From Streptomyces rhizosphaerihabitans (lineage in GTDB: Bacteria; Actinomycetota; Actinomycetes; Streptomycetales; Streptomycetaceae), in assembly GCF_025399795.1 (NCBI RefSeq), contig NZ_JAODTZ010000052.1, positions 1 through 64,000 on the forward strand: DNA of 64,000 bases, read 5' to 3'. The translations under genes were made by a program, and so were the position numbers. The notes below the pieces were generated by a model. The model had not been told where the DNA came from. It did no database searches and worked only from the letters and a program-made list of their open reading frames with translations. The first letter of the stretch is position 1. Each line of letters opens with the position of its first letter. This document shows, one piece after another, positions 33,897 to 42,612 of the stretch.

Positions 33897-34775
33897 TCAC
33901 CCGCCCAGGCCGACGAACCGGTCCGCGACCGTCCTCGCGGCGGTTCCGAGCAGGATCGTGTAGTGGTTGGAGCCCTCGGTCAGCTCGGCGGGGAGGCTCC
34001 CGGACCGGCCGGTCCAGCGTTCGACGACGGACGCCTGCAGCATGGGCGGCTCCTGTCCGAGCAGTCCGAGCGGCGCGTGCAGCAGCAGGGCGGGGACGCG
34101 GAGCCCTGTGAGGTCGGCGGCGAACAGGTCGGCGGACGTCAGCAGATCGCGCCCGTCGTGCCGTACGGCCTCCTCGCGCGCCTTCGAACGCCGGGCTCCC
34201 CGGGGGCCGGTGACGTCGTAGCGCACGTAGGCCTCCATGTCCGCGTTCCAGTAGGGGCCGAGCGCCGGATGCGCGCGGAAGAAGTCGACGTAGGCCACGT
34301 CGGTCTCGTAGGTCCGACCGAGGCGGGCCAGCGCGGGGCCGAGGGTGTCGTCGAGGATCGCGTCGAGGTCGGCGCCGGGCGGCACGGGCAGCGGCAGACC
34401 GCCGTCGACGAGCAGCAGCCGGTCGAACAGCCCGGGCTGGCGCGCGGCCGCGCGCAGCGCGACGTACGCGCCCATCGAGTGCCCGGTCAGGGCGACCGGC
34501 CCGCCCGCGCCCAGGTCCTCCGCCAGGCGGCACAGATCCTTGGCATGCCGTTCGAGACCGTACGGGCCCGGGGTGCCGGCGCTGCCGCCGCGGCCCCGCA
34601 GGTCGGGTGCGAACAGGCTCCACTCTTCGGGGAGTCGAGCGGCCATGGCACGAAAGGCCATCCCGGACCCGGTGATGCCGTGTGCCGCGAGAGCGATCCG
34701 CGGTCCCCTGCCGAACCGCAGGACACGGAGGGTTCCGCCCTCGACGGGCAGATCGAGTTCGTCCGGCTGGTTCAT
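33897..34775 (-). CDS. Alpha/beta hydrolase
   Basis: 292 residues from ATG at 34773-34775 with CCAGGAGAGCGC upstream. The oxyanion-hole segment is AAHGITGSGM, the nucleophile elbow is TGHSMGAYVAL (Ser about residue 99), and the late His is in EGSNHYTILLG. All triad elements are present. It has a cap region between strands 6 and 7. Substrate unknown. The neighbouring MazG-like gene upstream is on the same strand 80 bp away. Confidence 0.87.
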   Translation of the reverse strand: MNQPDELDLPVEGGTLRVLRFGRGPRIALAAHGITGSGMAFRAMAARLPEEWSLFAPDLRGRGGSAGTPGPYGLERHAKDLCRLAEDLGAGGPVALTGHSMGAYVALRAAARQPGLFDRLLLVDGGLPLPVPPGADLDAILDDTLGPALARLGRTYETDVAYVDFFRAHPALGPYWNADMEAYVRYDVTGPRGARRSKAREEAVRHDGRDLLTSADLFAADLTGLRVPALLLHAPLGLLGQEPPMLQASVVERWTGRSGSLPAELTEGSNHYTILLGTAARTVADRFVGLGG

Positions 34776-34855
34776 GCGCTCTCCTGGTCGTCGCTGGTAA
34801 GCGCCCCGACGGTGACGGCGGCCGTGCGGCTTCCCCGTCGGGGCGCCCCGGGGGG

Positions 34856-35320
34856 TCATGCGTCCGGTGCGCTCCATCCCTGCCGCCGCAGCACCTCCGA
34901 CACGTCCGGTGCCCGGTAGTGCTCGCCCTTGAGAACCTTTCCGTCGGCCCTGCGGGTGATGTGCCCGTCGGGGCCCAGCTTCGTCATGTTGGCCCGGTGG
35001 ATCTCGGCGATCACCGCGTCGAGGTCGATCCCGTGGACGAGGGCCGTGCCGTACGCCACGTACACGACGTCGGCGAGCTCGTGCGCCAGCCGGTCGAGCG
35101 GGCCGTCGACCGAGACCTCGGCGACCTCGGCCGCCTCCTCGGCCAGCAGCTCTCCGCGGTGTGCGGCGAGCTCCGGGGAGACCTCGGCCGGGGTGCCGCG
35201 GACGTCGAGGCCGAAGGCGAGATGGAACGCACGGACCAGGGAAGCCGGGGAAGGTGCCGGGGAGCCGGGAGATACCGGAGCGGTGGACGGCGGGACCCGC
35301 GACGGGGAGGACGGCTGCAT
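34856..35320 (-). CDS. MazG-like nucleotide pyrophosphohydrolase domain protein
   Basis: 154 residues; the first 25 are Pro/Ser-rich and the ribosome site is weak, so the true start could be slightly later. The MazG-type Mg-binding signature is visible as LAEEAAEVAE (ExxE) and DRLAHELADVVYVAYG (ExxD), followed by MTKLGPDGHITRRADGKVLK, which is common to this subfamily. Such enzymes hydrolyse nucleoside triphosphates to monophosphates and clean non-canonical nucleotides. Convergence with others is absent; it is divergent from the TAXI gene by 82 bp. Confidence 0.82.
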   Translation of the reverse strand: MQPSSPSRVPPSTAPVSPGSPAPSPASLVRAFHLAFGLDVRGTPAEVSPELAAHRGELLAEEAAEVAEVSVDGPLDRLAHELADVVYVAYGTALVHGIDLDAVIAEIHRANMTKLGPDGHITRRADGKVLKGEHYRAPDVSEVLRRQGWSAPDA

Positions 35321-35402
35321 TCGGCGAGCCTACCGATCCGCCGGAACCCCCTTGCGGGACCGGCCCTGGCCAGGACCGCCCGGGGCTGGCAGGATCGCGC
35401 GC

Positions 35403-36401
35403 ATGTTCCAGGCACTCCCCCGTATCGGCCGGCGCCGCGCGCTGTTCGGCTCGGCGACCGCTCTCACGGTCGTCGGCCTGCTGCTGTGGTGGCTGCTGCC
35501 GCTGGGCGAGGAGTCCCCGAGCGGGACGATCATCTTCAGCACGGGCACCCGGACCGGGGTCTACCAGATGTACGGCAAGCTCCTCCAGGGCGCCATCGCC
35601 AAGGACCTGCCGGGCCTGGACGTCCAGCTGAAGAAGAGCGACGGATCGCAGCAGAACGTCCGGCGCGTGGCCACGGGCGAGGCCGACTACACCATCGCGG
35701 CGGCCGATGCCGTGGAGACGTACATCCTCCAGAACAAGCCGGGATCGGGCCGGCTGCGCGGTTGCTCGCGGCTCTACGACGACTATGTGCACCTGGTGGT
35801 CCCGCGCTCGTCGTCCGTACGGTCCGTGGCGGACCTGAAGGGCCGGAGGGTCGCCCTCGGGCCGAGCGGTTCCGGGGTGCGGCTGATCGCGAACCATGTG
35901 CTCGAGGCGGCGGGGCTGGACCCCGACACGGACATCGAGCCTCTCGACGACGGCATCGCGACCATGCCCGACCTGCTCAAGGAACACAAGATCGACGCCT
36001 TCTTCTGGTCGGGCGGCCTGCCGACGAACGCCGTGGTGGACCTCTCCAAGACCGACGACATCAGGCTGGTGCCGATCGGCAGCGACCTCGTCGAGAAGCT
36101 GCACGAGCAGGGCGGCGCCTCCCGTTACTACCGGTCCGCGGTGATGCCCGCCGACGCCTATCCCGAGGCACAGCGCGGCTCCCCCGTGCAGACCCTGGCC
36201 GTGGCCAACTACCTGATCACCCGTGAGGACGCGGACGCGAAGCTCACCGAGGAGCTCACCCGCACGGTGATCACCAGCCGCGACCGGATCGGCGGTGTGG
36301 TGCACGCGGCCCAGCTGGTGGACCTGCGCACTGCGATCTACACGGACCCGCTGCCCCTGCACGAGGGCGCGAGCCGCTACTACCGGTCGATCAAGCCGTA
36401 G
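35403..36401 (+). CDS. TAXI family TRAP-transporter solute-binding protein
   Basis: 332 residues from ATG at 35403. The N-terminus has Arg-rich residues and one hydrophobic segment (ALFGSATALTVVGLLLWWLL) acting as signal or membrane anchor, so the rest is outside the cell. IIFSTGTRTGVYQMYGKLLQ, KGRRVALGPSGSGVRLIANH and FFWSGGLPTNAV are characteristic of TAXI proteins, which bind small carboxylates such as glutamate. No TRAP membrane subunits are nearby; the adjacent genes are gluK, gluR and gluABCD, so a link to glutamate sensing is possible but unproven. Confidence 0.9.
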   Translation: MFQALPRIGRRRALFGSATALTVVGLLLWWLLPLGEESPSGTIIFSTGTRTGVYQMYGKLLQGAIAKDLPGLDVQLKKSDGSQQNVRRVATGEADYTIAAADAVETYILQNKPGSGRLRGCSRLYDDYVHLVVPRSSSVRSVADLKGRRVALGPSGSGVRLIANHVLEAAGLDPDTDIEPLDDGIATMPDLLKEHKIDAFFWSGGLPTNAVVDLSKTDDIRLVPIGSDLVEKLHEQGGASRYYRSAVMPADAYPEAQRGSPVQTLAVANYLITREDADAKLTEELTRTVITSRDRIGGVVHAAQLVDLRTAIYTDPLPLHEGASRYYRSIKP

Positions 36402-36471
36402 CCGTACTCCGCGGCTCCGAAGCCGAGAGGCGCCACCGGGCTCCGAAGCCACAGCTCCACCGGCCGCCGAC

Positions 36472-36497
36472 GCCTCGGTGCCACCGGTGGCCGAGGC
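36472..36497. terminator. Possible bidirectional terminator between the TAXI gene and gluK
   Basis: GCCTCGG pairs with CCGAGGC (36472-36478/36491-36497) around the palindromic CCACCGGTGG. It lies in a 159-bp gap between convergent stop codons. A GGCTCCGAAGCC motif occurs twice just before it. No U-tract. Confidence 0.5.
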
Positions 36498-36560
36498 CTG
36501 GGCGGGCCACCCGTTCCCGCACAGGCCGCCCCACGGTGCGACGCGCTCCCGCGTGATCCC

Positions 36561-37967
36561 TCAGGTCACCGGCCCCGACCTCGGTACCGTCACCGTCACC
36601 CGCAGGCCGTGCGGTTCGTGGCGGTCGTACGCGATGGAGCCGCCGCCCGCGGCGAGCAGGGCCCGCGAGATGGAGAGGCCGAGACCCGAGCCCTTGACGT
36701 TCTGGTGGACCGCGCTGCGCCAGAAGCGGTCGCCGATGCGGGCCAGGTCCTCGTCGCCGAGGCCGGGGCCGCCGTCGGTGACCACGACGGTCGAGGACTC
36801 CCCGTTCGAAGCGACCGTCACCTCGACGCCCTCCCCCTCGGGTGTGAACTTGACCGCGTTGTCGATCACGGCGTCCAGGGCGCTGGACAGCGTGACGGGG
36901 TCGGCCCACGCGGTGGTGGGCGGACAGTTCCCCGCCAGTCGCACGCCCCTGCTCTCGGCGACCGGCTGCCAGGACGCCACGCGCTCGGCGGCCAGCGCGC
37001 CGATGTCGGTGAGGCGCACATCGGCCTCGGCGTGCTCGGCGAGCGCCAGGTCGAGCAGGTCGTCGAGCACCTGGGTGAGACGCTTGCCCTCGGTGCGGAC
37101 CGACGCGATCTCCTCGTTGTCCTCGGGGAGTTCGAGGGCGAGCAGCTCGATGCGCAGCAGCAACGCCGAGAGCGGGTTGCGCAGTTGGTGCGAGGCGTCG
37201 GCGACGAAGGCGCGCTGTTGCTCCAGCACGTCCTCGACGTTGTCCGCCATCTCGTTGAACGACCGGGCCAGGCGCTGGAGTTCGGGAGGTCCGCCGGCGG
37301 GCGCGACCCTGGACTTGAGGCGGCCGGTCGCGATGTCGTGGGTGGTGGCGTCGAGGACGCGCACGGGTTTGAGCACCCAGCCGGTGAGGCGCAGCGCGGC
37401 GCCGAGCGCCAGGAGCATCGCGGCGATCTCGCCCGCGCCGATGATCAGCCAGCCGTGCAGGGTCTTGGAACGCATCTGCCCGGTGGGCGAGTCGGTGACG
37501 ACGACGGCGATGACGTCGCCGTCCCTGATGACGGGCGAGGCTACGACGAGACGGCGCTGCTGCCAGGGCCAGACCTGTTCGGGGTCGTGGCTGCGGCGGC
37601 TGACGAGCGCCTCGTTGAAGGCGTCGCGGGCCACACCCGCCTTGGGCAGGAGCCAGTTGTCCGGTGCGTTGGCCATGGGCTTGTCGTTGCGGTAGAAGAC
37701 GCCGGCCCGGATGCCGTACACCTCGTAGTAGCGGGCGAGTTCGGTGCGCAGGGTCTCGCCTCGCTCGTCCGGGAAGCCCCCCTGGGAGCTGCTCGGGGGC
37801 TCGGTGACGTACTGGGCGAGGGCCCCGAAGCGTGCGGTGTCGTCGATGCGGTCGACGACCACGCGCTGCTGCTGAGCCGCCGCGACACTCACCGCGAGCG
37901 GGACACCGAGCGCGAGCAGCACGGCTGCCATCAGGACGATGAGCAGCGGGAGAAGACGTGTGCGCAC
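36561..37967 (-). CDS. gluK: Sensor histidine kinase GluK
   Basis: 468 residues from GTG at 37965-37967. Two membrane helices (about residues 5-28 and 171-197) flank an external sensor domain of about 140 residues. A HAMP linker follows, then the H-box DASHQLRNPLSALL with phospho-acceptor His260, N-box DAVIDNAVKFTPEG and G boxes VTDGGPGLG and GSGLGLSIS. The gene is 9 bp after the response regulator. The pair is next to gluABCD, as in Streptomyces coelicolor, where GluR-GluK responds to extracellular glutamate and controls its uptake. Confidence 0.92.
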   Translation of the reverse strand: MRTRLLPLLIVLMAAVLLALGVPLAVSVAAAQQQRVVVDRIDDTARFGALAQYVTEPPSSSQGGFPDERGETLRTELARYYEVYGIRAGVFYRNDKPMANAPDNWLLPKAGVARDAFNEALVSRRSHDPEQVWPWQQRRLVVASPVIRDGDVIAVVVTDSPTGQMRSKTLHGWLIIGAGEIAAMLLALGAALRLTGWVLKPVRVLDATTHDIATGRLKSRVAPAGGPPELQRLARSFNEMADNVEDVLEQQRAFVADASHQLRNPLSALLLRIELLALELPEDNEEIASVRTEGKRLTQVLDDLLDLALAEHAEADVRLTDIGALAAERVASWQPVAESRGVRLAGNCPPTTAWADPVTLSSALDAVIDNAVKFTPEGEGVEVTVASNGESSTVVVTDGGPGLGDEDLARIGDRFWRSAVHQNVKGSGLGLSISRALLAAGGGSIAYDRHEPHGLRVTVTVPRSGPVT

Positions 37968-37976
37968 CCGTGCCCG

Positions 37977-38663
37977 CTACGAAGCCGGGGCGACGAGCCG
38001 GTACCCGACGCCGCGTACGGTCTCGATCAGCGCCGGCATGCGCAGTTTGGAGCGCAACGACGCGACATGCACTTCCAGGGTGCGCCCGGTTCCTTCCCAG
38101 CTGGTGCGCCACACCTCGCTGATGATCTGCTCCCGGCGGAACACCACGCCGGGGCGCTGGGCGAGCAGCGCGAGCAGGTCGAACTCCTTGCGGGTCAGCT
38201 GGACCGCAGAACCGTCCACGGTGACCTGGCGGTTGGGGAGTTCGATGCGTACGGAGCCGAGCAGCAGCATGGTCTCGCCGGGGGCCGACGCGTCGTCGTG
38301 GGCGGTGCGCCTGCTGACTGCATGGATCCTGGCGAGCAGTTCCCCGGTGTCGTAGGGCTTCACCACATAGTCGTCGGCACCGAGGTTGAGGCCGTGGATG
38401 CGGGACCGTACGTCCGCGCGCGCGGTGACCATGATCACCGGCGTGGCGGTCCGCTTGCGGATCTTGCCGCAGACTTCGTAGCCGTCCTGGTCGGGCAGTC
38501 CCAGGTCGAGCAGGACGACACCGAAGCCGTCGCTCTCCGGGACGAGCGCCCGCAGGGCCTCCTCGCCGCTGCGTGCGTGCGTGACGTCGAAGCCGTGCCG
38601 TGCCAGCACCGCGGACAGGGCGGCGGCGACGTGATTGTCGTCCTCGACGAGGAGCAGTCTCAT
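37977..38663 (-). CDS. gluR: Response regulator GluR (OmpR/PhoB family)
   Basis: 228 residues from ATG at 38661-38663, with GGAGGGGGTCGGA upstream. The receiver domain has the acidic pair in LLVEDDN, phospho-acceptor Asp53 in LLDLGLPDQDG, and the conserved Thr and Lys (VTARAD, VKPYD). The C-terminal winged helix (LTRKEFDLLALLAQRPG to LRSKLRMPALIETVRGVGYR) binds DNA. It forms an operon with gluK and is divergent from gluA across 281 bp, which presumably contains its binding sites. Confidence 0.94.
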   Translation of the reverse strand: MRLLLVEDDNHVAAALSAVLARHGFDVTHARSGEEALRALVPESDGFGVVLLDLGLPDQDGYEVCGKIRKRTATPVIMVTARADVRSRIHGLNLGADDYVVKPYDTGELLARIHAVSRRTAHDDASAPGETMLLLGSVRIELPNRQVTVDGSAVQLTRKEFDLLALLAQRPGVVFRREQIISEVWRTSWEGTGRTLEVHVASLRSKLRMPALIETVRGVGYRLVAPAS

Positions 38664-38908
38664 TCCGACCCCCTCCGGTTCATCGGTCGTACGATCTGTT
38701 TCATGAGCGCGGTACACGCGCGTGCACCATGGAAGTCACGCCGATGGACAAGGACGGCGTCAAGGGGCTTCGGGTTGCCCGGGGCTTCCGTTACCCAGCC
38801 GGTACGCACATCTGTACAGGCTGCTACGACACGTGTCCGATTGCTACCGGATCGTGATGCTCAAGTTCCCCTCAGATGTAATGACGCTGGTCATGCGGCG
38901 TTACTACT

Positions 38909-38930
38909 GTCCTCCGAAACCGAGGAGGAC
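38909..38930 (+). other. Leader hairpin just upstream of the gluA ribosome site
   Basis: GTCCTCC pairs with GGAGGAC around an 8-nt loop. The 3' arm contains GGAGGAC, itself Shine-Dalgarno-like, and GGAG of the probable gluA ribosome site follows at 38931-38934. It lies in the divergent gluR-gluA control region (38664-38944), in which no promoter could be assigned with confidence. Confidence 0.5.
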
Positions 38931-38944
38931 GGAGCCCAAAAGCG

Positions 38945-39721
38945 ATGACCGAAGTATCGGCGGCCAAGGACGCCATGGCCGCGACCGACGAACTGGTCGT
39001 CCTGAAGAGCGTCAACAAGCACTTCGGCGCGTTGCACGTGCTCCAGGACATCGACCTGACGATCACCCGTGGCGAGGTCGTCGTGGTCATCGGGCCCTCC
39101 GGGTCCGGGAAGTCCACCCTGTGCCGCACCATCAACCGCCTGGAGACGATCGATTCGGGTGACATCCGGATCGACGGCAAGCCGCTGCCCCAGGAGGGCA
39201 AGGGGCTCGCCCGGCTGCGGGCCGATGTGGGCATGGTCTTCCAGTCCTTCAACCTCTTCGCACACAAGACCGTGCTCGAGAACGTGATGCTGGGGCAGAT
39301 CAAGGTCCGCAAGACCGACAAGAAGGCGGCGGAGGAGAAGGCCCGCGGGCTGCTCGACCGCGTCGGCGTCGGCACGCAGGCGGACAAGTACCCGGCACAG
39401 TTGTCGGGCGGCCAGCAGCAACGCGTCGCCATCGCGCGGGCGTTGGCGATGGACCCCAAGGTCATGCTCTTCGACGAGCCGACCTCCGCGCTGGACCCCG
39501 AGATGATCAACGAGGTCCTCGAAGTCATGCAGCAGCTCGCCCGGGACGGCATGACGATGATCGTCGTCACCCATGAGATGGGCTTCGCTCGTTCGGCTGC
39601 CAACCGGGTCGTCTTCATGGCCGACGGCCGCATCGTCGAAGAGGCTGTGCCGGACCAGTTCTTCAGCAATCCGCGCAGCGACCGTGCCAAGGACTTCCTC
39701 TCGAAGATCCTGCACCACTGA
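38945..39721 (+). CDS. gluA: Glutamate ABC transporter ATP-binding protein GluA
   Basis: 258 residues. Walker A is GPSGSGKST at residues 50-58, the signature is LSGGQQQRVAIAR, Walker B is VMLFDEPTSALDPE and the switch His is in VVTHEMGFA. It is of the polar-amino-acid (GlnQ/GltL) type and should energise glutamate import with GluC-GluD at the membrane. It is the first gene of gluABCD, divergent from gluR-gluK. ATG at 38945, GGAG about 10 nt upstream. Confidence 0.95.
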   Translation: MTEVSAAKDAMAATDELVVLKSVNKHFGALHVLQDIDLTITRGEVVVVIGPSGSGKSTLCRTINRLETIDSGDIRIDGKPLPQEGKGLARLRADVGMVFQSFNLFAHKTVLENVMLGQIKVRKTDKKAAEEKARGLLDRVGVGTQADKYPAQLSGGQQQRVAIARALAMDPKVMLFDEPTSALDPEMINEVLEVMQQLARDGMTMIVVTHEMGFARSAANRVVFMADGRIVEEAVPDQFFSNPRSDRAKDFLSKILHH

Positions 39722-39825
39722 CGTCCCCGCGCGTGGGGACCCTGACATCCCCGCGCGCGGGGGACCACTCTCGTCACCCGCCCGCCGACGGAACGCACTT
39801 CGCCCTTACTCAAAGGATGTTCACC

Positions 39826-40668
39826 ATGAAGCTCCGCAAGGCAGCCGCCGCCTCGGCCGCCGTACTCGCGCTCGCCGCGACCGCCACCGCGTGCGGTTCG
39901 AGCGACAAGAACGACAGCGGGTCCTCGCCCTCGGGCGGCGGCAAGATCAAGGTCGGCATCAAGTTCGACCAGCCCGGTCTCGGCCTGAAGCAGCCTGACG
40001 GTTCGTTCGCCGGTTTCGACGTGGACGTCGCGACCTACGTGGCCAAGCAGCTCGGATACAACCCCGACCAGATCGAGTTCGTCGAGACCAAGAGCGCCGA
40101 CCGCGAGAACGCGCTCGCCCGCGGCGACGTGAAGTTCATCGCGGCCACCTACTCGATCACCGACGAGCGCAAGCAGAAGGTCGACTTCGCCGGCCCGTAC
40201 CTGCTGGCGCACCAGGACCTGCTGGTCAAGACCGACTCGGACATCACCAAGGGCACGGACCTCAACGGCAAGAAGCTCTGCTCCGTGACCGGCTCCACCT
40301 CGGCGCAGAACGTCAAGGACTCCATCGCTCCGAAGGCCAACCTGCGCAAGTACAGCGGCTACTCGGAGTGCATCGCGGGCCTGCAGAGCGGCGCCGTGGA
40401 CGCGGTGACCACCGACGACTCGATCCTCGCGGGCTTCGCCGCGCAGGACAAGTACAAGGGTCAGTTCAAGCTCGCCGGGCTCAAGCTGAGCAACGAGAAC
40501 TACGGCGTCGGTATCAAGAAGGGCGACACCGAGCTGGAGAAGAAGATCAACGCCGCGCTGACGAAGATGGTGGCCGACGGCGCCTGGAAGACGGCGGTCG
40601 AGAAGAACTTCGGCCCGGCGAAGTACAAGTACGAGCCGGCCCCGAAGATCGGCGTGATCGTCAAGTGA
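39826..40668 (+). CDS. gluB: Glutamate ABC transporter substrate-binding lipoprotein GluB
   Basis: 280 residues from ATG at 39826, with AAAGGA 8 nt upstream; an ATG nine bases earlier is disfavoured because it overlaps that site. A lipoprotein signal ends in the lipobox TATAC (Cys23). The mature part is a polar amino-acid periplasmic-binding-type protein: KVGIKFDQPGLGLKQPDGSF, GFDVDVATYVAKQLG, AATYSITDERKQKVDFAGPY and the late Asp in VDAVTTDDSILAG. Anchored outside the membrane, it should deliver glutamate to GluC-GluD. Confidence 0.95.
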   Translation: MKLRKAAAASAAVLALAATATACGSSDKNDSGSSPSGGGKIKVGIKFDQPGLGLKQPDGSFAGFDVDVATYVAKQLGYNPDQIEFVETKSADRENALARGDVKFIAATYSITDERKQKVDFAGPYLLAHQDLLVKTDSDITKGTDLNGKKLCSVTGSTSAQNVKDSIAPKANLRKYSGYSECIAGLQSGAVDAVTTDDSILAGFAAQDKYKGQFKLAGLKLSNENYGVGIKKGDTELEKKINAALTKMVADGAWKTAVEKNFGPAKYKYEPAPKIGVIVK

Positions 40669-40855
40669 CGCAGGGGACGTGATCGTCGAGTAACGCAGGG
40701 GATCACCAGGTCACGCAGGGACCCTCGGGCAACGCAGGGATCCGCGGTTCCCGCGGGGCTGCGCAGGTGTGCCGTCGCCCACCGCGATCACGGCGGCGGC
40801 ACACCGCGTCCACCCCGTCCGCCCATTACGCCACCACCCGGAAGCGCGGGAGATC

Positions 40856-41524
40856 GTGTTCGACTTTCTTCAAGGTTATGACGTCCTAGGGGCGTTCTGG
40901 ATGACGGTGAAACTCACCGTCTTCTCCGCCCTCGGCTCCCTGGTCCTGGGCACCCTGCTGGCCGCGATGCGGGTCAGCCCGGTCCCGCTCATGCGCGGGT
41001 TCGGCACGGCCTACGTGAACATCGTCCGGAACATCCCCCTGACGGTCATCATCGTCTTCAGCTCGCTCGGTCTCGCGGACATCTTCGGTGTCACGCTCGG
41101 CGCGCCCGACAACTTCGATCTCCAGGGTTTCCGGCTCGCGGTGCTCAGTCTCGTCGGCTATCACGCGGCCTTCGTCTGCGAGGCGCTGCGCTCCGGCATC
41201 AACACCGTGCCGGTCGGGCAGGCCGAGGCGGCACGCGCGATCGGGCTGAGCTTCGGGCAGACCCTCCGGCTCGTCGTGCTGCCGCAGGCGTTCCGTTCCG
41301 TCATCGTCCCGCTGGCGAACGTGCTCATCGCGCTGACCAAGAACACGACCGTGGCCGCCGCCATCGGTGTGGCCGAGGCCGCCACCCTGATGAAGACGAT
41401 GATCGAGAACGAGGCCCAGACGGTCCTCATCGCCGCGTTCTTCGCCTTCGGGTTCGTGGTCCTGACCCTCCCCACCGGCCTCATTCTCGGCTGGCTGGGC
41501 AAGCGACTGGCGGTGAAGCGATGA
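40856..41524 (+). CDS. gluC: Glutamate ABC transporter permease GluC
   Basis: 222 residues from GTG at 40856, with GGGAG 3 nt before it. It has about five membrane helices, and the permease EAA loop VPVGQAEAARAIGLSFGQ contacts the ATPase. His/Glu/Gln/Arg/opine-type permease (TIGR01726-like). Its stop overlaps the gluD start by 4 bp (ATGA), so the two permeases are translationally coupled. Confidence 0.94.
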   Translation: MFDFLQGYDVLGAFWMTVKLTVFSALGSLVLGTLLAAMRVSPVPLMRGFGTAYVNIVRNIPLTVIIVFSSLGLADIFGVTLGAPDNFDLQGFRLAVLSLVGYHAAFVCEALRSGINTVPVGQAEAARAIGLSFGQTLRLVVLPQAFRSVIVPLANVLIALTKNTTVAAAIGVAEAATLMKTMIENEAQTVLIAAFFAFGFVVLTLPTGLILGWLGKRLAVKR

Positions 41525-42414
41525 CCTCCGTTCTCTACGACGCCCCCGGCCCCCGCGCCAAGCGTCGCAATGTGCTCCTCTCGGTGGTCTTCGTCGTCCT
41601 GCTCGCGCTGCTCCTGTGGTGGATCTGGCTGACGATGGACGACAAGGGCCAGCTGAAATGGGCCCTGTGGGAGCCGTTCACCACGGCGGACGCCTGGAGC
41701 ACGTATCTGTGGCCGGGGCTTGTCGGCACGTTGAAGGCCGCCGCGCTCAGCATGGTGATCGCCCTTCCGCTGGGCGCCGTCCTCGGGATCGCGCGCCTGT
41801 CCGACCACCGCTGGGTGCGCGTTCCCGCGGGCGCCGTGGTCGAGTTCTTCCGGTCGATCCCGGTCCTGCTGCTGATGCTGTTCGCGAACGAGCTCTACGC
41901 CAAGTCCGCGAACATCGCGAGCGAGGACCGCCCGTTCTACGCGGTCGTCACCGGGCTGGTTCTCTACAACTCCTCGGTCCTCGCCGAGGTCGTACGGGCG
42001 GGCATCCTCGCGCTCCCCAAGGGACAGACCGAGGCCGCGTACGCGATCGGTCTGCGCAAGGGCCAGACGATGACCAGCATCCTGCTGCCGCAGTCGGTCA
42101 CCGTGATGCTCCCGGCGATCGTCGGCCAGCTCGTCGTCATCGTGAAGGACACCGCGCTGGGCGGTGTGATGATCGGCTACGGGGAACTTCTCACCGCGCG
42201 CAGCACGCTCGCGGCCAACTACGCCAACGTCGTCCCGAGTTTCATCGTGGTCGCCGTCATCTTCATCGTGGTGAACTTCGCGATCACCAGCTTCGCCTCC
42301 TGGCTGGAGGGCCGGCTGCGCCGCGGCAAGAAGACGACCGGCGCGGTGCTCTCCGCGAACGACGCGACCATCGCCGGTACGGCGGCGACGGGGGCGGGTG
42401 GGGGCGGCGAATAG
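41521..42414 (+). CDS. gluD: Glutamate ABC transporter permease GluD
   Basis: 297 residues, starting at the ATG that overlaps the gluC stop. A cytoplasmic N-terminus of about 18 residues is followed by five or six helices, an external loop WEPFTTADAWSTYLWPGL and the EAA loop LPKGQTEAAYAIGLRKGQ. The tail after about residue 265 is polar and Gly-rich. It pairs with GluC to form the membrane channel. No strong terminator was recognised in the 198 bp that follow. Confidence 0.94.
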   Translation: MTSVLYDAPGPRAKRRNVLLSVVFVVLLALLLWWIWLTMDDKGQLKWALWEPFTTADAWSTYLWPGLVGTLKAAALSMVIALPLGAVLGIARLSDHRWVRVPAGAVVEFFRSIPVLLLMLFANELYAKSANIASEDRPFYAVVTGLVLYNSSVLAEVVRAGILALPKGQTEAAYAIGLRKGQTMTSILLPQSVTVMLPAIVGQLVVIVKDTALGGVMIGYGELLTARSTLAANYANVVPSFIVVAVIFIVVNFAITSFASWLEGRLRRGKKTTGAVLSANDATIAGTAATGAGGGGE

Positions 42415-42612
42415 GCGCGCGGTCCGACGAATCGTCCGAAGAACAGTCGACCGGTGTGACCGGCGGGGCCAGTGGCATGATCGCCGCTGACCCCGTCACT
42501 TGACGCAAGCAGCGGCAATGGGTTGCATACGTTCTGTGATCGTGCACCCCGCTCCACCTGCCTGTTCCCGTACGTCCCTCAGGACACAGCTCCGGGCAGG
42601 GGGCACCGCGCC

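Noticed and set aside
38732..38857. 42-residue leader peptide before gluA (MEVTPMDKDGV...)
   Set aside because: No ribosome site and no attenuator arrangement; probably chance.
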